Assembly (NCBI RefSeq): GCF_015356755.1
Contig: NZ_JADFCO010000065.1
Location: 62,001 to 126,000 of the forward strand
Direction: 5' to 3'
Length of the DNA stretch: 64,000 nucleotides
Source: Nonlabens antarcticus
GTDB lineage: Bacteria > Bacteroidota > Bacteroidia > Flavobacteriales > Flavobacteriaceae
The notes under the pieces were generated by a model that was given only the letters and a program-made list of their open reading frames with translations, made no database searches and was not told where the DNA came from. A program made the position numbers and the translations under genes. Numbering within the stretch: position 1 is the first letter of the stretch; each line of letters starts with the position of its first letter. This document shows positions 9,298 through 16,876 of this stretch, piece after piece.

Positions 9298-10533
9298 ATG
9301 AGTAAGGAACAATTAGAATGTAGCTTTTGTGGTCGCAACAAGGCAGAAACCAATCTTTTGATTGCGGGTCTGGATGCACACATTTGCGATCGTTGTATTG
9401 AACAGGCCCACGGTATTGTTTTAGAAGATGGTAAGGAAGAGGAAAGTAATATTTCCAAAGCTGACCTAACTCTCAAAAAACCGAAAGCCATAAAGGATTT
9501 TCTAGATCAATATATCATTGGTCAAGAATTTACTAAAAAAGTGATGTCTGTAGCTGTTTACAACCACTACAAGCGATTATTACAGCCAGCATCTAATGAT
9601 GATATTGAGATTCAAAAATCGAATATCCTCATGGTAGGTCAGACCGGTACCGGTAAAACCCTTATTGCAAAGACGATTGCCAAAATGCTAAATGTACCAC
9701 TAGCAATAGTGGATGCTACAGTTTTGACAGAAGCTGGTTACGTGGGAGAAGATGTAGAAAGTATCCTTACCAGATTACTACAAGCTGCGGATTATAACCT
9801 TGAGAAAGCGCAAACCGGTATCGTCTTTATAGATGAGATTGATAAAATCGCTCGAAAAAGCGATAATCCATCCATCACAAGAGATGTATCTGGAGAAGGA
9901 GTGCAGCAAGGGTTACTTAAACTTCTAGAAGGAACGGTGGTAAATGTGCCACCTAAAGGAGGGCGCAAGCACCCAGATCAAAAATTTATAGAAGTTAATA
10001 CAGAGAACATACTGTTTATCGCTGGAGGTGCTTTTGACGGCATTGATAAGGTAATACGCAAGCGTTTGAACATGCAGGCAGTAGGATTTTCTGCAAGTAT
10101 GTCTAATGATCTTGTTGCAGAAAAGGACAATCTACTTCAATATATTATTCCTAAGGACATCAAAGATTTTGGGATGATACCTGAGATCATCGGTCGTCTT
10201 CCTGTGTTAACACATATGAATCCACTGGATGCTTTTACTCTTAGAGCAATTCTTACAGAACCTAAAAATGCAATCATCAAGCAATATGAAAAGTTGTTTG
10301 AAATGGATGATATCAAGTTTACCATAACTGAAGGTGCTTTAGATTACATTGTTGGAAAAGCCATCGAATACAAACTAGGTGCTCGTGGATTACGCTCCCT
10401 TTGTGAAGCCATTTTTACTGATGCTATGTTTGACATGCCAGGTGGTGACATCAAAGAATTTAAGGTTACAAAACATTATGCCGAGTCAAAACTAGACAAA
10501 AGCGGAATACAGAAATTGAAGGCTGTTTCGTAG
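9298..10533 (+). CDS. clpX: ATP-dependent Clp protease ATP-binding subunit ClpX
   Basis: A 411-residue AAA+ unfoldase feeding ClpP. The N-terminal zinc-binding domain has two CxxC pairs (CSFCGRN and CDRCIEQ). Walker A is GQTGTGKT, Walker [10 protein letters not shown], and the pore loop GYVGEDVES and GARGLRS sensor region are present. The length is normal and the protein appears intact. The last 54 codons (10372-10533) and the terminator are paralogous to a second, detached copy at 12945-13106. So the 3' end of this gene has been a recombination or integration site, and the present tail may be of foreign or sister-strain origin. Confidence 0.97.
   Translation: MSKEQLECSFCGRNKAETNLLIAGLDAHICDRCIEQAHGIVLEDGKEEESNISKADLTLKKPKAIKDFLDQYIIGQEFTKKVMSVAVYNHYKRLLQPASNDDIEIQKSNILMVGQTGTGKTLIAKTIAKMLNVPLAIVDATVLTEAGYVGEDVESILTRLLQAADYNLEKAQTGIVFIDEIDKIARKSDNPSITRDVSGEGVQQGLLKLLEGTVVNVPPKGGRKHPDQKFIEVNTENILFIAGGAFDGIDKVIRKRLNMQAVGFSASMSNDLVAEKDNLLQYIIPKDIKDFGMIPEIIGRLPVLTHMNPLDAFTLRAILTEPKNAIIKQYEKLFEMDDIKFTITEGALDYIVGKAIEYKLGARGLRSLCEAIFTDAMFDMPGGDIKEFKVTKHYAESKLDKSGIQKLKAVS
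10372..10533 (+). repeat. 3' end of clpX, left copy of direct repeat
   Basis: The last 53 codons plus stop. The translation matches the right copy (12945-13106) at 47 of 53 residues; differences cluster in residues 15-27 of the segment, while the final 25 residues are identical. Confidence 0.9.
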
Positions 10534-10554
10534 GTTGTTCAAGTTTGAAAACAA

Positions 10555-10586
10555 AAAAATCGTTCTAAAAGAACGATTTTTTTTGT
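10555..10586 (+). terminator. clpX terminator (left copy)
   Basis: AATCGTTC-TAAAA-GAACGATT stem-loop followed by eight or more T. The same stem, with a different loop, recurs after the detached clpX end. Confidence 0.9.
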
Positions 10587-11130
10587 TTTTAATTTTTTGA
10601 AAGTGACATAGTAGTCATTGTTCTAGTATTTCTTCTAATGTCCCTAAAAGCGTGGTATAATTACTGACGTCAATTAACTGCAATGACAGATTTTCTATTA
10701 ATTATCAATTTACTATAGGGTAAATTGTCCTATTCACAGATTACAGAAATTATAAAAATAAACCATGACCTTAATTCTAAAAAAAACGAAACTCTTAAAA
10801 AGATCTCTAATAAAAATGAAATGTTGATTTTTTAAATTGGTAAAGAGATTCATCTTTGATCCACAAATTTTTCAATGGTATAGAACTAGATTATGGATGT
10901 ACAAAATCATATTCCACCTGCATTATTTATAGAATCGGGTCATTAGGAAAGAATACGATAAGTAATATTCAGAAATCTTGTTTTAAAGAAACTTTATCGC
11001 CACGAGAAAATGTATGATTCTTTAGCAGTGCGTTATTTGGCGGAGAAGTAGGAGGAGATAGTGTAAATACTTTATATGGATAATTTAGAACATAAAATTT
11101 TATTATATATTTATATTTAAAATAAATCCT
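10587..11130. other. AT-rich intergenic stretch with decayed coding fragments
   Basis: No intact gene of useful length. Short frames such as the one ending at 11083 (…GGEVGGDSVNTLYG, stop) look like the tail of a lost protein. The 60 bases before 11131 are very AT-rich and may hold the promoter of the lipoprotein. Confidence 0.4.
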
Positions 11131-12504
11131 ATGAAAAATATATACCTATTGCTATTGATTCTATTCACTATCGTTAGTTGTGAAAAAGAGGATCCCATAG
11201 AAAACTATTCCAGCTTAGAAGGTGCTTTTCAAAATTCCAATATCAGTAACTCAATCCCTTACGACTTTAGAGTTGACTGGGCGTCTGGAAGTGAAATATT
11301 TTCAGAAAATTTCAATTCACTAATCACGGAATATCCTATAATTTACAATTCAGCATTTAATCCTACAAATTTTGGGACAAAGCAAATGGCTACATACACC
11401 ATTTCAAAAACTACAGAGGATAATGGTGTTAAGTTTTATACTAATAAGTATATAAACTTAAAAAACAACAAGAAGAAACCTTTCGTCAATAGCCAGCGAT
11501 TTAACGGTAAATTAGATATTTTCCAAGAAGATGGTGATTTAGTCTTTACAAATTTAGTTAGAAATGGAAGTGTAATTGCAATGGGCTCAACCATTGAGGG
11601 TCCTGAAATACAAGAGAAAAAATTTTCTTTGAATAGGCAGTTATTAATAGTTTGGACTGATAGTTACACAGATTGGTACACAGAAGATGGGAACGGTGGT
11701 GGTGGTATGAGATACGTAAGAACTACACACAATGGAAGAACAGCCCAATACTACTGGTCAGACACTGATGCTGATCTATATGATTTTTATACTTCCTACC
11801 CAGATGATTTCAATGGCGGTGGTGGCAGTGGTTCATCAAATACTAGAACAGTAAGTGTTGAGGAATCCACATTGAGGAAGATTAGGGATAGGCATTTAAT
11901 AGATGAAATAATTATTGACCCCTCATTTAAGAATACTAAAGCTGAGTGCGTTTATAATAAATTAAATCAACTTTCCTCAAACTTTAAGTCATCCATAAAA
12001 AACTTTGACCGAGAGTTTACTGTAGCCGATTTAGCTCTAACAGTCGATTATGGATTGACAAACATTCAAGGCGGCGTAACTAACAATAGTCATAATGATC
12101 GTATTATAATTAAGATTAACGGTAACTTGTTAGAGAACAGAACCGCGTTAGGAATCGCTAGGACTTTGGCTCATGAAGTGATTCATGCTGAATTATATCG
12201 AAAAGTAAGGTCTGTTGGAGGGAGTGTTTCCATTAATAATTTTCCAGGTATTTATGATTATTACAGGAGACATGTGAAGAACTGGCAACACGAACAAATG
12301 GCAGCACACTATAGAGCCACAATATCAAAAATATTGAAAGAATTTGATGGTAATGATGCTACGGATTCCCAATTTTATGATGACTTTACTTGGGAAGGTT
12401 TAACAGAGACGACGTCTTGGACAAGTTTATCTCCAGAAGAAAGAACAAGGATTGAAACTGTTATTTTAAATTATAAGAAAAATGGAAATAAAAGCTGCAA
12501 TTAA
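11131..12504 (+). CDS. Lipoprotein with C-terminal zincin-like metallopeptidase domain (putative toxin)
   Basis: A 457-residue lipoprotein (lipobox IVSC, Cys17). The N-terminal about 180 residues form an uncharacterised region. Two Gly-rich linkers (about 188-193 and 228-236) follow, then a C-terminal domain beginning near TRTVSVEEST. That domain contains ECVYNKL (272-278) and the zinc-peptidase motif HEVIH (348-352), with further His/Glu in WQHEQMAAHY (386-394) as possible third ligands. This arrangement resembles Bacteroidota lipoproteins whose C-terminal metallopeptidase-like domain is swapped among toxins. The next gene overlaps its 3' end by 23 bp, as immunity genes often do. Toxin function is inferred, not shown. 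Confidence 0.6.
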   Translation: MKNIYLLLLILFTIVSCEKEDPIENYSSLEGAFQNSNISNSIPYDFRVDWASGSEIFSENFNSLITEYPIIYNSAFNPTNFGTKQMATYTISKTTEDNGVKFYTNKYINLKNNKKKPFVNSQRFNGKLDIFQEDGDLVFTNLVRNGSVIAMGSTIEGPEIQEKKFSLNRQLLIVWTDSYTDWYTEDGNGGGGMRYVRTTHNGRTAQYYWSDTDADLYDFYTSYPDDFNGGGGSGSSNTRTVSVEESTLRKIRDRHLIDEIIIDPSFKNTKAECVYNKLNQLSSNFKSSIKNFDREFTVADLALTVDYGLTNIQGGVTNNSHNDRIIIKINGNLLENRTALGIARTLAHEVIHAELYRKVRSVGGSVSINNFPGIYDYYRRHVKNWQHEQMAAHYRATISKILKEFDGNDATDSQFYDDFTWEGLTETTSWTSLSPEERTRIETVILNYKKNGNKSCN

Positions 12505-12931
12505 ACTAGGGATTAATATCGTAATAACCTTGATAGCATTATTGTGTTTTCAAACTAATGCACAAATATCAGAACCTGTACATCTGTCTTATAATATTGA
12601 TAACACACAAAAAACTAAACTAAAAAAGATCGTTCAAAAAAACGGAGAGGTTCATTTCTATATAGATAGACAACATTTTATATTTAATCCTGAAGATGCA
12701 CAAGTCTTAAGTATGAACACTTCTGGAATTAAACAAGATATTATACAGATTAGTACTTTCGAAAATTTAGCCCACAAAGAAAGAATAAGATTGGTCAAGG
12801 AAGGTGATGCTTCTAATTCTGTTAAAATATTATTTAATGATGAGGTATTTAATACAATTTATTTATACGAAAATATTTGTGACTCCTTAACAAATAGATA
12901 TTCTGTTCAATGGATTGAAGAAATTGAGTGA
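12482..12931 (+). CDS. Small secreted protein, candidate immunity partner
   Basis: A 149-residue protein with an N-terminal signal peptide ending near CFQTNAQ (about residue 32) and a beta-rich remainder with no recognised domain. It starts inside the last 23 bases of the zincin-like lipoprotein gene, so the two are translationally coupled. Export to the periplasm fits neutralising a partner that acts outside the cytoplasm. It ends 13 bp before the detached clpX tail. Unknown family; the immunity role is inferred from position only. Confidence 0.55.
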   Translation: MEIKAAIKLGINIVITLIALLCFQTNAQISEPVHLSYNIDNTQKTKLKKIVQKNGEVHFYIDRQHFIFNPEDAQVLSMNTSGIKQDIIQISTFENLAHKERIRLVKEGDASNSVKILFNDEVFNTIYLYENICDSLTNRYSVQWIEEIE

Positions 12932-12944
12932 TTCATCTTAAAGG

Positions 12945-13106
12945 AAACTAGGCGCCCGCGGACTGCGATCGCTGTGTGAGGCCATTCTAACCGATGCGAT
13001 CTTTGAAATGCCCAGCGACGATACCAAGGAATTCAAAGTAACAAAACACTATGCCGAGTCAAAGCTAGACAAAAGCGGAATACAGAAGCTGAAGGCTGTT
13101 TCGTAG
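12945..13106 (+). pseudogene. Detached clpX 3'-end fragment (right copy)
   Basis: An open stretch of 53 codons plus stop, homologous to the ClpX C-terminus (KLGARGLRS… to …QKLKAVS) but with no start or upstream domains. It is richer in G+C in its first half than the intact copy and has many synonymous changes, so it is diverged rather than a fresh duplication. A near-copy of the clpX terminator follows. It is probably the displaced original tail or the tail brought in by a related strain. Confidence 0.9.
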
Positions 13107-13108
13107 GT

Positions 13109-13129
13109 GGTTTAAGGTTTAAGGTTTAA
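13109..13129 (+). repeat. Heptamer array GGTTTAA x3
   Basis: Three tandem copies of GGTTTAA, starting two bases after the stop of the clpX remnant and directly before the terminator stem. Absent at the equivalent place after the intact clpX. Confidence 0.75.
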
Positions 13130-13160
13130 AAAAATCGTTCCTTCGGAACGATTTTTTTTG
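13130..13160 (+). terminator. Second clpX-type terminator
   Basis: AATCGTTCC-TTCG-GGAACGATT stem with a T8 tail; same stem as the terminator at 10555 but with a stable TTCG loop. Confidence 0.88.
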
Positions 13161-13312
13161 TTTCTAAAAGCGATATATTTAGTTGTAGGAACTGGATATT
13201 ATATACTCCCTTTGCTCACAATAGCAAATGCAAAATCATCATCTTAACAGAAATAAACAAAACCTTTACGCAACCATTTAAACAAAAACACACCTACAAA
13301 TAAACCACTATA

Positions 13313-13710
13313 ATGAACTTCAAATCACCAACCTTACTCCTACTACTTTGTAGCCTTTTATCCTGATAAGCTGCGATAGCGATGACGATTCTAATAACAA
13401 TAAAAAACAAATTGCGTTTGTAACATCCATTGAAGCACCCAGCACTGGTTTTGTAAATCAAAAGCTGGATTTAAAAATCAGCTTTCCAGTCAACAATGGT
13501 TGTGGAAACTTCAATAGATTCATAGAGTCTGGATCTGGATTTAATAAAAGCATTGAGGTAGAAGCAGTTTACATCGGGGAGGTATGCACGTTCGACATTC
13601 CAATCAGAACCGCAACATATTCATTCACTCCCAAAACTAAAGGAATCTATAAATCAAGTTTTAGAACAGGAGAAGATAAACTTCAGCCTATTACTATTTT
13701 GGTGAAATAA
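13313..13710 (+). pseudogene. Small lipoprotein gene broken by a frameshift in the lipobox
   Basis: ATG at 13313 begins a hydrophobic signal (MNFKSPTLLLLLC) but reaches tandem stops at 13363-13368. Shifting frame within the signal gives LISC, a proper lipobox, then DSDDDSNNN and about 110 further residues to a stop at 13708-13710 (…QPITILVK). A single indel therefore separates an intact signal from an intact mature part. The mature part has two Cys (NNGCGNF, EVCTF) and looks like a small beta protein. It is a pseudogene or a sequencing error; family unknown. Confidence 0.7.
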
Positions 13711-13821
13711 CTATTTTGACATAAAGCCAAAGCCTAATCTTATATAAACATTCTTTTCAGAAGATCCTAATCACTGCAAAAATATGATTGCTTCTAGAAT
13801 GATGGTGGAATTATTTTTTAG

Positions 13822-13950
13822 AGAACGGCTCGAATACAATTATCCATCGTAACAAATGGTGGAAGAGTTCAATTCAACAATGCGGATCGAAGCGTTATTG
13901 CTACTGAATATCAAACTACTTTTACTGGAAATGGAAACTGTGCTGACTAA
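13822..13950 (+). pseudogene. C-terminal fragment of a lost protein (module copy 1)
   Basis: A start-less open frame ending …TEYQTTFTGNGNCAD stop. Its last 18 codons match module copy 2 (14875-14985) closely, with a related NG.R..F.N.D segment upstream. It overlaps the start of the next small gene by 20 bases. Confidence 0.6.
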
Positions 13951-14100
13951 TTTTTTAGAAATTCAAGCTTCTCTATTTTATTATAATGATAAATCAGATA
14001 CTTCTTCCTATCAACTTTCTAACGAATCTAGAAATCTTAAAAAGGTTTTAAAACAGTATGAGAATTCAGACACAACTGCCATATCTGCTACAACGGCAAT
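13931..14100 (+). repeat. Direct repeat, module copy 1
   Basis: About 170-190 bp (from around 13908 to 14100) closely matching 14943-15122 with a few point changes. It covers the end of one frame and the start of the overlapping next frame. Confidence 0.85.
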
Positions 14101-14302
14101 AAAGCTTACGGATATATATTTTGCTACAAACCCAGATGTTACTGATATTGCTCTAGGTCAATTTTTCAAACAACAAATTACTAATTCTTTGAGGTCAGTA
14201 GGTGGTAGTATAAATAAGAATAGGCCACCATTTCCCATACGTAATCCTGCACCGTACATAACCAGGATTATCGGATTGAGTGATCCATACAATCGTAACT
14301 AA
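13931..14302 (+). CDS. Chimeric hypothetical protein (module copy 1)
   Basis: 123 residues if begun at the ATG at 13931, which is the start shared with copy 2; a frame-consistent ATG at 13856 would add 25 residues that lie over the fragment upstream. The first about 55 residues (METVLTNFLEIQASL… to …DTTAIS) are nearly the same as in copy 2. After TTAIS the sequence changes abruptly to an unrelated tail (LTDIYFATNPDVTD…SDPYNRN), which marks a recombination joint near 14100. Its stop overlaps the next ATG (TAATG). Likely not functional in its original role. Confidence 0.5.
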   Translation: METVLTNFLEIQASLFYYNDKSDTSSYQLSNESRNLKKVLKQYENSDTTAISATTAIKLTDIYFATNPDVTDIALGQFFKQQITNSLRSVGGSINKNRPPFPIRNPAPYITRIIGLSDPYNRN

Positions 14303-14838
14303 TGAAAATTATTTTATCTGCCTTAATAGCTGTATCCGTTATGTTAAATACAAAGTTTGAAAAAATGATTGGTAAACATATATCAATATTTGAAAAGGCT
14401 ACTTGCTGTGATTTTGAAAATAAGCTTTTTGGTAAAGATTTTTATTATTTGGATAGTAGTTTAAAAGAAAAAGAATATTTTACTATGAATTATAACACAC
14501 TTTCCGTTGTTGTAGATGAAAATAGTACTATAAATTCAATAACAATTCATTTTAGAAATGTTCTAGATAAAGAGTTTTATAACGTATTTGTGGAATACTA
14601 TGGAGCACCAGACAGTATTCAAACAATCAAAAATAAAAACGTTAGCTCTAGGTCATCGTATACTGATCCAGATGATAATCTGTCTCAATACCTTACAAAG
14701 AGTACTTTCGATCTGAGAGAAGGTAAATTTGATGAGAACCCTCTATATATAATATGGAAAAAGAAAAATTATCAAATGAGGGCATTTTTAAGACACAATC
14801 AAAATCTAAGTGAGATTACTTTTAGTAGTAATCAGTAG
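14302..14838 (+). CDS. Hypothetical protein with possible signal segment
   Basis: 178 residues with a short hydrophobic N-terminus (MKIILSALIAVSVMLNTK) and a polar remainder rich in Asn, Ser, Phe and Tyr. I recognise no domain. It overlaps the preceding chimeric frame at TAATG, the same coupling seen for the lipoprotein/small-protein pair upstream. It may therefore be a small immunity-type gene left behind in the islet, but this is conjecture. The codon use is strongly AT-rich compared with the housekeeping genes on either side. Confidence 0.5.
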   Translation: MKIILSALIAVSVMLNTKFEKMIGKHISIFEKATCCDFENKLFGKDFYYLDSSLKEKEYFTMNYNTLSVVVDENSTINSITIHFRNVLDKEFYNVFVEYYGAPDSIQTIKNKNVSSRSSYTDPDDNLSQYLTKSTFDLREGKFDENPLYIIWKKKNYQMRAFLRHNQNLSEITFSSNQ

Positions 14839-14874
14839 TTATCAGGCAGATTTGATTAAAGGATGAAACGATGA

Positions 14875-14985
14875 CAATTTCAAATTTTAAATGGGAATCG
14901 AATTAATTTCCACAATGTCGACGTGATATCCATTCCTACTGAATATCAAACTACTTTAACTGGAAATGGAAACTGTGCTGACTAA
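14875..14985 (+). pseudogene. C-terminal fragment of a lost protein (module copy 2)
   Basis: A start-less frame ending …TEYQTTLTGNGNCAD stop, homologous to 13822-13950. It ends inside the start of the following gene, as in copy 1. Confidence 0.6.
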
Positions 14986-15122
14986 TTTTTTGGAAATTCA
15001 AGCTTCTCTATTTTATCATAATGATAAATCAGATTTTTCTGCCTATCAACTTTCTAACGAATTTAGAAATCTTAAAAAGGTTTTAAAACAGTATGAGAAT
15101 TCAGACACAACTGCCATATCAA
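14966..15122 (+). repeat. Direct repeat, module copy 2
   Basis: Counterpart of 13931-14100, offset by 1,035 bp. Confidence 0.85.
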
Positions 15123-15558
15123 ATATTTTAAAAAAGTTTTTGGAGATGATTTAGGATTACTAGATATTACTAATTATTCGTGGGGAGATCGATGTTACAC
15201 ATTTCAAGTTTTTAAGATCGTTGATCGTGAGTTTTACTCCGTCAATATTTGTGTGAGCTTTTTGGTCCCTTTTTACTTGGCTTACAGCAGCCACAATAAA
15301 TTTGGAGAAGAAGTTATAAAAGACTCTGGCGTATTTATGGTGGTGGATGAGGTCATACAAATGGAGCCGTTTGACAATCTGTATTGGGATAGATTAAAAT
15401 TGAAGGAAGCTATGTCAGATAACTTTTCCATCACAGAGTTTCCAGGATCTCTTATAAACAAGCAGTTCAAGGAATCCTACTGGTTTGGAGATAATTGTAA
15501 AAATAAATTTACTTATTTCCACGCTTTCTTTAAAAACGTAATGGACGTGCAGAAATAA
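14966..15558 (+). pseudogene. Frameshifted hypothetical gene (module copy 2)
   Basis: ATG at 14966 begins METVLTNFLEIQASL… and stops at 15152-15154. A +1 shift near 15120-15140 joins it to a frame reading KKVFGDDLGLLDITNYSWG… through to the stop at 15556-15558. The joined product would be near 200 residues, with no recognised domain and an aromatic-rich C-terminal half. It carries the original continuation that copy 1 has lost. The gene appears inactivated unless the shift is a sequencing error. Confidence 0.6.
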
Positions 15559-15594
15559 TTAATGTAGAATATTCTTTGTTTGTTTTTAAAATAT

Positions 15595-16740
15595 TCACCC
15601 CTTCTCCAGCGCAATCTCAAACACGGTACCTTGATCGAGCTTGCTTCCCTTTACCCGCAGTTTGCCGTCGTGATAATCGTTGATGATTCGTTGCGCTAGC
15701 GAAAGCCCCAATCCCCACCCACGTTTTTTTGTGGTAAAGCCTGGATTGAAAATACGTTTCCAGAGTCTTTTCGGGATTCCTTTACCCGTATCAGAAACCG
15801 TGATGTACACTTTCTTAGAATCTTCTCGCAGTACTACTGCAATAGCCCCTTTACCGCGCATGGCATCAATACCATTTTTAATTAAATTCTCGATAACCCA
15901 AGCAAATAATTGCTCGTTCATTTGAACCACAATAGGCTGATCTGGTAATGTTATAGAAAAGCTGATTAATTTTGAGGAGCGGGAGCTTATATATCCCGTA
16001 GCCTCTCGTGTCTGCTCAACAATATCCAGAGGTAATAATTTAGGGATAGAACCTATTTTAGAGAAGCGTTCCGTGATCATCTGCAAACGGCTTATGTCTT
16101 TTTCCATCTCATCCACATAACTAGGATCGATAGCAGATTCTCGTAAAATAGCTGTCCAACCCACTAATGATGATAACGGAGTTCCTATTTGGTGGGCACT
16201 TTCCTTTGCCATTCCAGCCCATAATTTGTTTTGTTCCGATGCTTTAGTAGATCTGTAAAAAAATAAAATCACCGCACCGAAAAGAAACATAATAAGCAAC
16301 AAGGACAAAGGATAATATTTCAGTTTCTTAAGCGTATCGCTATCGCCATAGTAGGTGGTGGAAATGACGGCACCATCAAATAAAGTGACGATAGGCTCGT
16401 TCTGGCTGCCATAGGAAAGCATTAATTCTCGCAGTTGAACAGAATCTTTGGATACATTTTCCGGTAAGTTTGCTGCAAATAATTCGCCGTCTTTATTCTC
16501 CACTATAATGGGACTCGTTGTATTGCCAGTTACCGTAAGGCCCAATTCTCCTAGGTCTGCATCCAGCGATTGATTACCCAGATCCTTTAATGCGATGGCG
16601 TATTCTTGCATATTTCGCCGTTCTGATTGTTTCAGTTTTTGGAAAAATAAATATGTATTCCACAGGATTAAAGAAGTAATTAAAACACCAAAAACGATGA
16701 TGATCCATCGCAATAGGTTCTTATTTGAAGTAAAATTCAT
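15595..16740 (-). CDS. Membrane sensor histidine kinase
   Basis: A 381-residue inner-membrane kinase. Transmembrane helices lie at about 11-33 and 144-163 and flank a small extracytoplasmic sensor domain. The H-box is KESAHQIGTPLSSL with His183, the N-box ENLIKNGIDAM (about 284-294), then DTGKGIP and GWGLGLSL for ATP binding. There is no adjacent response regulator, so it is an orphan in this window and its signal is unknown. HQIGTPLS replaces the common HEIRTPL, as in other Bacteroidota kinases. Confidence 0.9.
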   Translation of the reverse strand: MNFTSNKNLLRWIIIVFGVLITSLILWNTYLFFQKLKQSERRNMQEYAIALKDLGNQSLDADLGELGLTVTGNTTSPIIVENKDGELFAANLPENVSKDSVQLRELMLSYGSQNEPIVTLFDGAVISTTYYGDSDTLKKLKYYPLSLLLIMFLFGAVILFFYRSTKASEQNKLWAGMAKESAHQIGTPLSSLVGWTAILRESAIDPSYVDEMEKDISRLQMITERFSKIGSIPKLLPLDIVEQTREATGYISSRSSKLISFSITLPDQPIVVQMNEQLFAWVIENLIKNGIDAMRGKGAIAVVLREDSKKVYITVSDTGKGIPKRLWKRIFNPGFTTKKRGWGLGLSLAQRIINDYHDGKLRVKGSKLDQGTVFEIALEKG

Positions 16741-16827
16741 GCAGCCTGCTCAAAACATTTAAAAATACAACTATTCCATAAACGTAAATCCGTCTAAGAA
16801 AGTACTTGGGATTCGCCATAAATGGAA

Positions 16828-16858
16828 TTGGAAACAGCAGCGAGAAATACTACCTTTG
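16828..16858 (+). promoter_or_regulatory. Bacteroidota-type promoter for flavin reductase gene
   Basis: TTG at 16828-16830, 20 bp, TACCTTTG at 16851-16858; start codon 19 bp further on. Confidence 0.65.
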
Positions 16859-16876
16859 AAATCCTGTAATAACTAA

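Larger units (their letters stand above)
10534..12944. mobile_element. Putative islet between duplicated clpX 3' ends
   Basis: The segment lies between two diverged copies of the clpX 3' end and carries a zincin-like lipoprotein gene, an overlapping small secreted-protein gene and decayed sequence. This is the layout expected if DNA entered at the clpX 3' end and supplied or displaced the tail. No integrase, transposase or exact attachment core is visible, so homologous exchange between strains is an equally good explanation. Confidence 0.45.
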
